Assembly: GCA_913040875.1 (NCBI GenBank)
Contig: CAJWHX010000097.1
Span: forward strand, 1-9,797
DNA length: 9,797 nucleotides
Direction: 5' to 3'
Source of the DNA: an uncultured Pseudomonadota bacterium
GTDB taxonomy: Bacteria; Myxococcota; UBA796
Position numbers and translations under genes: made by a program
The notes under the pieces: model-generated
What the model saw: only the letters and a program-made list of their open reading frames with translations
What the model was told of the DNA's origin: nothing
Databases searched by the model: none
Shown here: piece after piece, positions 6,775 to 9,797 of the stretch
How positions within the stretch are numbered: the first letter of the stretch is position 1
Layout of the letters: each line of letters opens with the position of its first letter

Positions 6775-8123
6775 ATATCTCGTTTTTTCAACAGGCGTCG
6801 CGACAACTGAAAAGCATTTTCCATTGAGTGGTCCATGTTGTTGTACCAAAAGAGTCCTGTACGGCCAGCCAAATGTAGGTTCTCAAACTGTGCGATCGCC
6901 TCTCGCATAGACGCCAATTCAGTAGGGTAGTTTTCAGAATAAATCGGATAAGAATGCGGAATGCGTTCAATCTGTACATCGACGATTTTGCTTCTGTCTT
7001 TGACCATGCCCACTTTAACTAAGTCATCAATGATCCAGTCGGTTAGATTTTCACCGCTCTTCCATCTATCGTCCCCGACCATACACGTCACTTCGCAACA
7101 ATAGCCGACTCCATTTGATGGACACGTGTCCGGAGACAGAAATCTTGGTGTGGATACGCGATTGATGAGAAGGTTGGTTTCACCGTAATAGCACCACTGA
7201 TAATCTCGTGATGCCGCTTCATCTTCTACCATGACATTGAACAGCAGCAACCCTAAATAGCCGAGATCTGGACTCGGAAGGTTGAGCTGTTTAGCAGCAA
7301 GGTTGATGGGGGCAGTCCATACAATGTCTGATATGTCGATTTTTTCTTCACCAATTTGTACTGCATGTACTACTTTTCCAGTGTGCAACATCGTGACGCT
7401 CTCTTCTGTTACGATCTGTCCGCCCAACGACCGTATGGCATCGGCCACCTTATCCCACGCATCTTGCATTCCACCCGTTGGATACACGAATCGTTGTGCA
7501 GGAGCGTTGTTTTGAGTGATCGTCGACTTTAGCAGCTGGAAAAGTGTCTGCATTTGTGCATTGTCATTGATGATGGCCCGATTGATTCCAACTTTTGCCC
7601 AATCTGAGTGGGTGGACTTAGGATGGATTCCCAAAAACTTTAGCGAGTATCCCTCAAAGAAATGTTTGTAGAGTGTCGGTCCATATTGACGTAAGATGTA
7701 GGTTTGGAAGTTGTCGTCAGGGTATTCTTTAAATCCGTTGATCGCTAAATCTATCGTCGCTCGGAATGCGATTTCTTTTGGTAGCTGCAGCAGATTCTTT
7801 AACTTGATCGGCCATCCGTAATATTTACCTTTGAAGTACACTTCTGACTTTCTAGGAAAGTAGGTTGATTCTTCTTTCAGTATGCGTTCTACATAGGCTT
7901 TTACATTTGGATTTCCAACATCGAATCGATGTGGACCACAGTCAAAGACGTACCCATTGTCATATTTAAACGAACGTGCCAACCCTCCTAAGGTTGACAG
8001 TTTTTCTACAAGGATCACCTTCTGCCCACGTTCCAAAAGGAGGTGGGCTGTGACCAAACCTGTGACTCCACCACCTACGATGACGATCGGTTTGTCTAGG
8101 GGCGTATGGTGGTCAGTCGACAT
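6735..8123 (-). CDS. FAD-dependent oxidoreductase, UDP-galactopyranose mutase / protoporphyrinogen oxidase-like
   Basis: This 462-residue flavoprotein has an N-terminal Rossmann dinucleotide fold: PIVIVGGGVTGL with the GxGxxG core at residues 17-22, then VILVEK and GGLARSF. FDCGPHRFD follows, and mid-protein YPTGGMQDAWDKVADAI resembles the substrate-domain motif of the amine oxidase/protoporphyrinogen oxidase fold. Near the end (about 420-438) is GRTGLFWYNNMDHSMENAF, the second FAD-contact segment seen in mutase-like enzymes of polysaccharide clusters. It is longer than classical Glf (about 370-390 residues), so the exact reaction is open: sugar-nucleotide ring contraction or another glycan-linked redox step. 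The ATG at 8123 has GAGGT about six bases upstream. It lies 118 bases after the ferritin-like gene on the same strand and overlaps the plus-strand Cys-rich gene by 40 bases at its 3' end. Confidence 0.82.
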   Translation of the reverse strand: MSTDHHTPLDKPIVIVGGGVTGLVTAHLLLERGQKVILVEKLSTLGGLARSFKYDNGYVFDCGPHRFDVGNPNVKAYVERILKEESTYFPRKSEVYFKGKYYGWPIKLKNLLQLPKEIAFRATIDLAINGFKEYPDDNFQTYILRQYGPTLYKHFFEGYSLKFLGIHPKSTHSDWAKVGINRAIINDNAQMQTLFQLLKSTITQNNAPAQRFVYPTGGMQDAWDKVADAIRSLGGQIVTEESVTMLHTGKVVHAVQIGEEKIDISDIVWTAPINLAAKQLNLPSPDLGYLGLLLFNVMVEDEAASRDYQWCYYGETNLLINRVSTPRFLSPDTCPSNGVGYCCEVTCMVGDDRWKSGENLTDWIIDDLVKVGMVKDRSKIVDVQIERIPHSYPIYSENYPTELASMREAIAQFENLHLAGRTGLFWYNNMDHSMENAFQLSRRLLKKRDIHFDESVLASGTV

Positions 8124-8241
8124 TGTATACCTCGTAAATGGTCTATAGTTACAACAAAAAACAAACTGCCTTTTGATGTAACCGATTTTTTGTAAATGGG
8201 GTATTCTAGAGATTCAGATAGAACCGATGTGCAACCTTAGG
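8124..8241 (-). other. Intergenic gap between ferritin-like and oxidoreductase genes
   Basis: This 118-base A/T-rich stretch probably holds the oxidoreductase promoter, but I see no convincing -35/-10 pair. It contains two copies of GTAAATGG (8134-8141 and 8192-8199) and two of AACCGAT (8180-8186 and 8222-8228). An 11-base palindrome, AACCTTAGGTT (8233-8243), runs into the ferritin-like stop codon. A weak imperfect stem (GGTATTCTA with TAGAACC) has no T-tract after it on the minus strand, so no intrinsic terminator is supported. Confidence 0.3.
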
Positions 8242-9027
8242 TTATTCTGTACAACGATTTTTCCAAGCCCACTGCGCAGGGATACCGTATGTCTCTAAAT
8301 TTGGAACGATAATCCCTTCTACTGTAGCATAGAAGAGTGCCCTGGCCTCTCGACCAGAACACAAACCGTACTGCGCCCCTTCCATAGGTGGGTTCGAAGA
8401 CAATGGTAAGTGGGAGAGTTCGTGTGCTTCTAAGTGTCCGAATGCAATGGTTAGATAATCACCCAGACGTTGTTTTAGAGCCGTATCATCCGGTAACCAA
8501 TCACCGAGTTGTCGCCATCCAAAATGGGCATGACCGCATTCGTCTGACCAAATTTCTGTTAGGATATCTTTGAGTACTCCCTTCGGCATATCTTCTCTCT
8601 CGGCGGCAATTAAGGCAACAGCAACCGTTTCACTGAGACAGCAGATGCTCAATAGATTTCTTAAGATCCCTTCCAACGGAGAAACGTCTTCATGAAAAGG
8701 AAAGGGAGGGGATTGAAGTGCTGTGGCTATTGCTTTACCACCAAATGCTTCCACAACTGCGCCGCATAAAATCCCATGACGTCGCTCTTCTACCGCAAAC
8801 TCTTTCAATCGGTTGATGGCTCGGCTTTCAAATCTCAATGCCGCTGCATGTCGAGAGCACTGTTTGGCAAACTGTTCGAATACGAATGACGACCCATATT
8901 CATTGACCATTCGTCCACGCCATGTGCGTTGTGTCATGGTTCTCAACGTAGCATCTTCAATGGGGCCTAAATGATCAATTCCGTGGTATGCCCCGATGAC
9001 TCTCGTTTGTAAGTCTAGGATATCCAT
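8242..9027 (-). CDS. Ferritin-like di-iron protein, unknown substrate
   Basis: From ATG 9027 the product has 261 residues and is mostly helical. It shows the full carboxylate-bridged di-iron set in order: Glu43 (MVNEYGSS), Glu81-x-x-His84 (EERRHG), Glu133 (CLSETVAVALI) and Glu163-x-x-His166 (DECGHAHFGW). This pattern belongs to the ferritin-like four-helix superfamily, which includes oxygenases, N-oxygenases and peroxide-consuming enzymes; the specific reaction cannot be assigned. The ATG lies one base after the TGA of the upstream Cys-rich gene (TGATATG) and has no ribosome site, so translation probably depends on coupling or frameshifting. An in-frame TTG at 9057 sits directly after a TAG. 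From ATG 9027 there is no signal peptide, so the protein would stay in the cytoplasm unless joined to the upstream product. The remaining conserved-looking part is a C-terminal region containing GLCSGREARALFYATVEGII. Confidence 0.82.
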   Translation of the reverse strand: MDILDLQTRVIGAYHGIDHLGPIEDATLRTMTQRTWRGRMVNEYGSSFVFEQFAKQCSRHAAALRFESRAINRLKEFAVEERRHGILCGAVVEAFGGKAIATALQSPPFPFHEDVSPLEGILRNLLSICCLSETVAVALIAAEREDMPKGVLKDILTEIWSDECGHAHFGWRQLGDWLPDDTALKQRLGDYLTIAFGHLEAHELSHLPLSSNPPMEGAQYGLCSGREARALFYATVEGIIVPNLETYGIPAQWAWKNRCTE

Positions 9028-9028
9028 A

Positions 9029-9559
9029 TCAGGAGACCAGCAGAGGCTGAGCAACAACTATACTGCGCTTCATTCTACGAGCTGACGGCGGAGTAGGGGG
9101 GCCCCAGGGTGTACAGGCCATACTTCCATCACTCCATTCAAGCGCAGAACAGCATTGATCTTTATCTTTCCAATCCATAACTAGATTAAAATCGTTTGTT
9201 TTAGCAGAGAGCGCATCGTAGTACGCCGCTGTTAAGGCGCAGCAATCTTTGACCTCCTGCGAGACTTCATCTGGCATTGGAAAAGAATCATCGGAGAAGG
9301 CCTCAGAGATAACCGGTTGACATTCTGCGTATTGAGTTTCTGTAGGGTCATTGTTGTCAGGATGTTCACTGGGGATATTCATCTGTTCAATGGATTCTTC
9401 AGGGTGCAGTGATTCCTCATTTGTAGTGTCGACGGTACTGTTGTTTGGTGCAGCAATCTCTGTAGGGGTTTTGCTTTTACAGCCTACGTTTAACAAGCTT
9501 GCTGCACATGCAATCTTTGCTGTGGCACGGAGGGCATTGATAAAACTTTTTCTTTGCAT
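9029..9559 (-). CDS. Cys-rich putative lipoprotein upstream of the ferritin-like gene
   Basis: The product has 176 residues. The N-terminus has basic residues (MQRKSFINALRATAK), a hydrophobic run (IACAASLLNVG) and Cys27, as in a lipoprotein signal, although Asn at -3 makes the lipobox (NVGC) non-canonical. Residues 31-79 form an acidic, Asn/Thr/Glu/Pro-rich linker of low complexity. The C-terminal part has cysteines at 80, 106-107, 136-137 and 149 and the motif ACTPWGPPTPP (148-158). From memory, this CTPWGPP-type motif occurs just before a ferritin-like domain in single myxobacterial proteins; I could not check this. The ATG at 9559 has AAGGA about seven bases upstream. It ends at TGA 9031-9029, one base before the ferritin-like ATG. 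It may be the N-terminal half of one split gene. Confidence 0.7.
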   Translation of the reverse strand: MQRKSFINALRATAKIACAASLLNVGCKSKTPTEIAAPNNSTVDTTNEESLHPEESIEQMNIPSEHPDNNDPTETQYAECQPVISEAFSDDSFPMPDEVSQEVKDCCALTAAYYDALSAKTNDFNLVMDWKDKDQCCSALEWSDGSMACTPWGPPTPPSARRMKRSIVVAQPLLVS

Positions 9560-9604
9560 GATGATTCCTTTTGAACATTTGGGGTCTGGGGATGTATTGT
9601 GTTA

Positions 9605-9641
9605 ATGGTAGCATATTGCAAATCATTCCATCATATACCAT
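9605..9641. repeat. Inverted repeat in the 9560-9676 divergent intergenic region
   Basis: ATGGTA (9605-9610) and TACCAT (9636-9641) form inverted arms 25 bases apart; near matches to ATAT extend them inward imperfectly. TTGCAA, itself a palindrome, lies between them at 9616-9621. The region separates the minus-strand lipoprotein gene (ATG 9559) from the plus-strand gene at 9677 and must hold promoters for both, but I could not place clear -35/-10 pairs. An operator role is only possible. Confidence 0.2.
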
Positions 9642-9676
9642 GTACCCAGAATATTTTGGTTGACCTCGAGGTTTTT

Positions 9677-9797
9677 ATGTTGTCTTCTATTCACACCCTA
9701 AGTCGAACTGTACTTGTTTGCGCGATTGCTTGCCAAGGACAGATTGCATCCATCGGATTGTCTGAATCCGCAGAGACGACGATTGAAGGGCAAAGTA
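9677..9797 (+). CDS. Start of a putative exported protein or lipoprotein (3' end outside window)
   Basis: ATG 9677 opens a frame that runs to the window edge (40 complete codons). GAGG ends six bases before it, a good ribosome site. The translation begins MLSSIHTLSRTVLVCAIACQ: an Arg, a hydrophobic run and then a Cys after Ala, compatible with a lipoprotein signal peptide or a type I signal. The following residues are Ser/Thr/Glu-rich, as expected for the start of a mature exported domain. It is transcribed away from the Cys-rich lipoprotein gene across a 117-base gap. The family cannot be told from this fragment. Confidence 0.5.
   Translation, partial: MLSSIHTLSRTVLVCAIACQGQIASIGLSESAETTIEGQS

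Noticed and set aside
8134..8199. Two copies of GTAAATGG as paired operators
   Set aside because: Eight-base direct repeats in A/T-rich DNA are easily found by chance; there is no symmetry and no promoter to anchor them.
9025..9060. A full prfB-style programmed frameshift site
   Set aside because: TCC-TGA is not the CTT-TGA of prfB, and no ribosome-like stimulatory sequence sits just upstream. The frameshift idea is kept only as one of three explanations.
1..9797. tRNA, rRNA, CRISPR arrays, insertion sequences, phage genes
   Set aside because: No cloverleaf-like sequence, regularly spaced repeats, transposase motifs or terminal repeats were seen on reading.

Overview
The window (9,797 bases, roughly half G+C by eye) looks like chromosomal DNA of a Gram-negative, two-membrane bacterium. 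It carries core genes (a Uup-type ABC-F ATPase, priA, galU), a protein that looks like an outer-membrane barrel, and several cysteine-rich or lipoprotein-like exported proteins. The ferritin-like gene and its cysteine-rich upstream partner remind me of Myxococcota/Bradymonadota-type (former Deltaproteobacteria) proteins. That placement rests on memory, not on a search, and is tentative. I see no phage genes, transposase, CRISPR array, tRNA or rRNA.

Layout. (1) Bases 1-1575, plus strand: the 3' end of a Uup-like ABC-F gene, then a complete PAPS-type sulfotransferase. (2) Bases 1585-5011, minus strand: galU followed by priA, which converges on the sulfotransferase with only 9 bases between stop codons. 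(3) Bases 5012-5092: a short divergent control region holding a 13-base palindrome and a TTGACA hexamer. (4) Bases 5093-6774, plus strand: a predicted outer-membrane beta-barrel protein, then a small Cys-rich exported protein whose ATG overlaps the barrel gene's stop codon. (5) Bases 6735-9559, minus strand: a Cys-rich putative lipoprotein, a di-iron ferritin-like protein read one base after it in another frame, and an FAD-dependent, UDP-galactopyranose-mutase-like oxidoreductase. The last of these overlaps the Cys-rich exported gene tail to tail by 40 bases. (6) Base 9677 onward, plus strand: the start of another putative exported protein, cut by the window edge.

How the genes may work together. 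GalU makes UDP-glucose. The mutase-like flavoenzyme and the sulfotransferase are both types often found in surface-polysaccharide work, so a (possibly sulfated) cell-surface glycan is a reasonable but unproven theme. PriA and Uup both belong to DNA replication/repair housekeeping and probably sit here without functional ties to the rest. The least described parts are two tightly coupled pairs: barrel plus Cys-rich protein (5093-6774), and Cys-rich lipoprotein plus di-iron protein (9559-8242). The second pair may be one ancestral exported enzyme now split at a TGA codon. That junction is the most interesting observation here.
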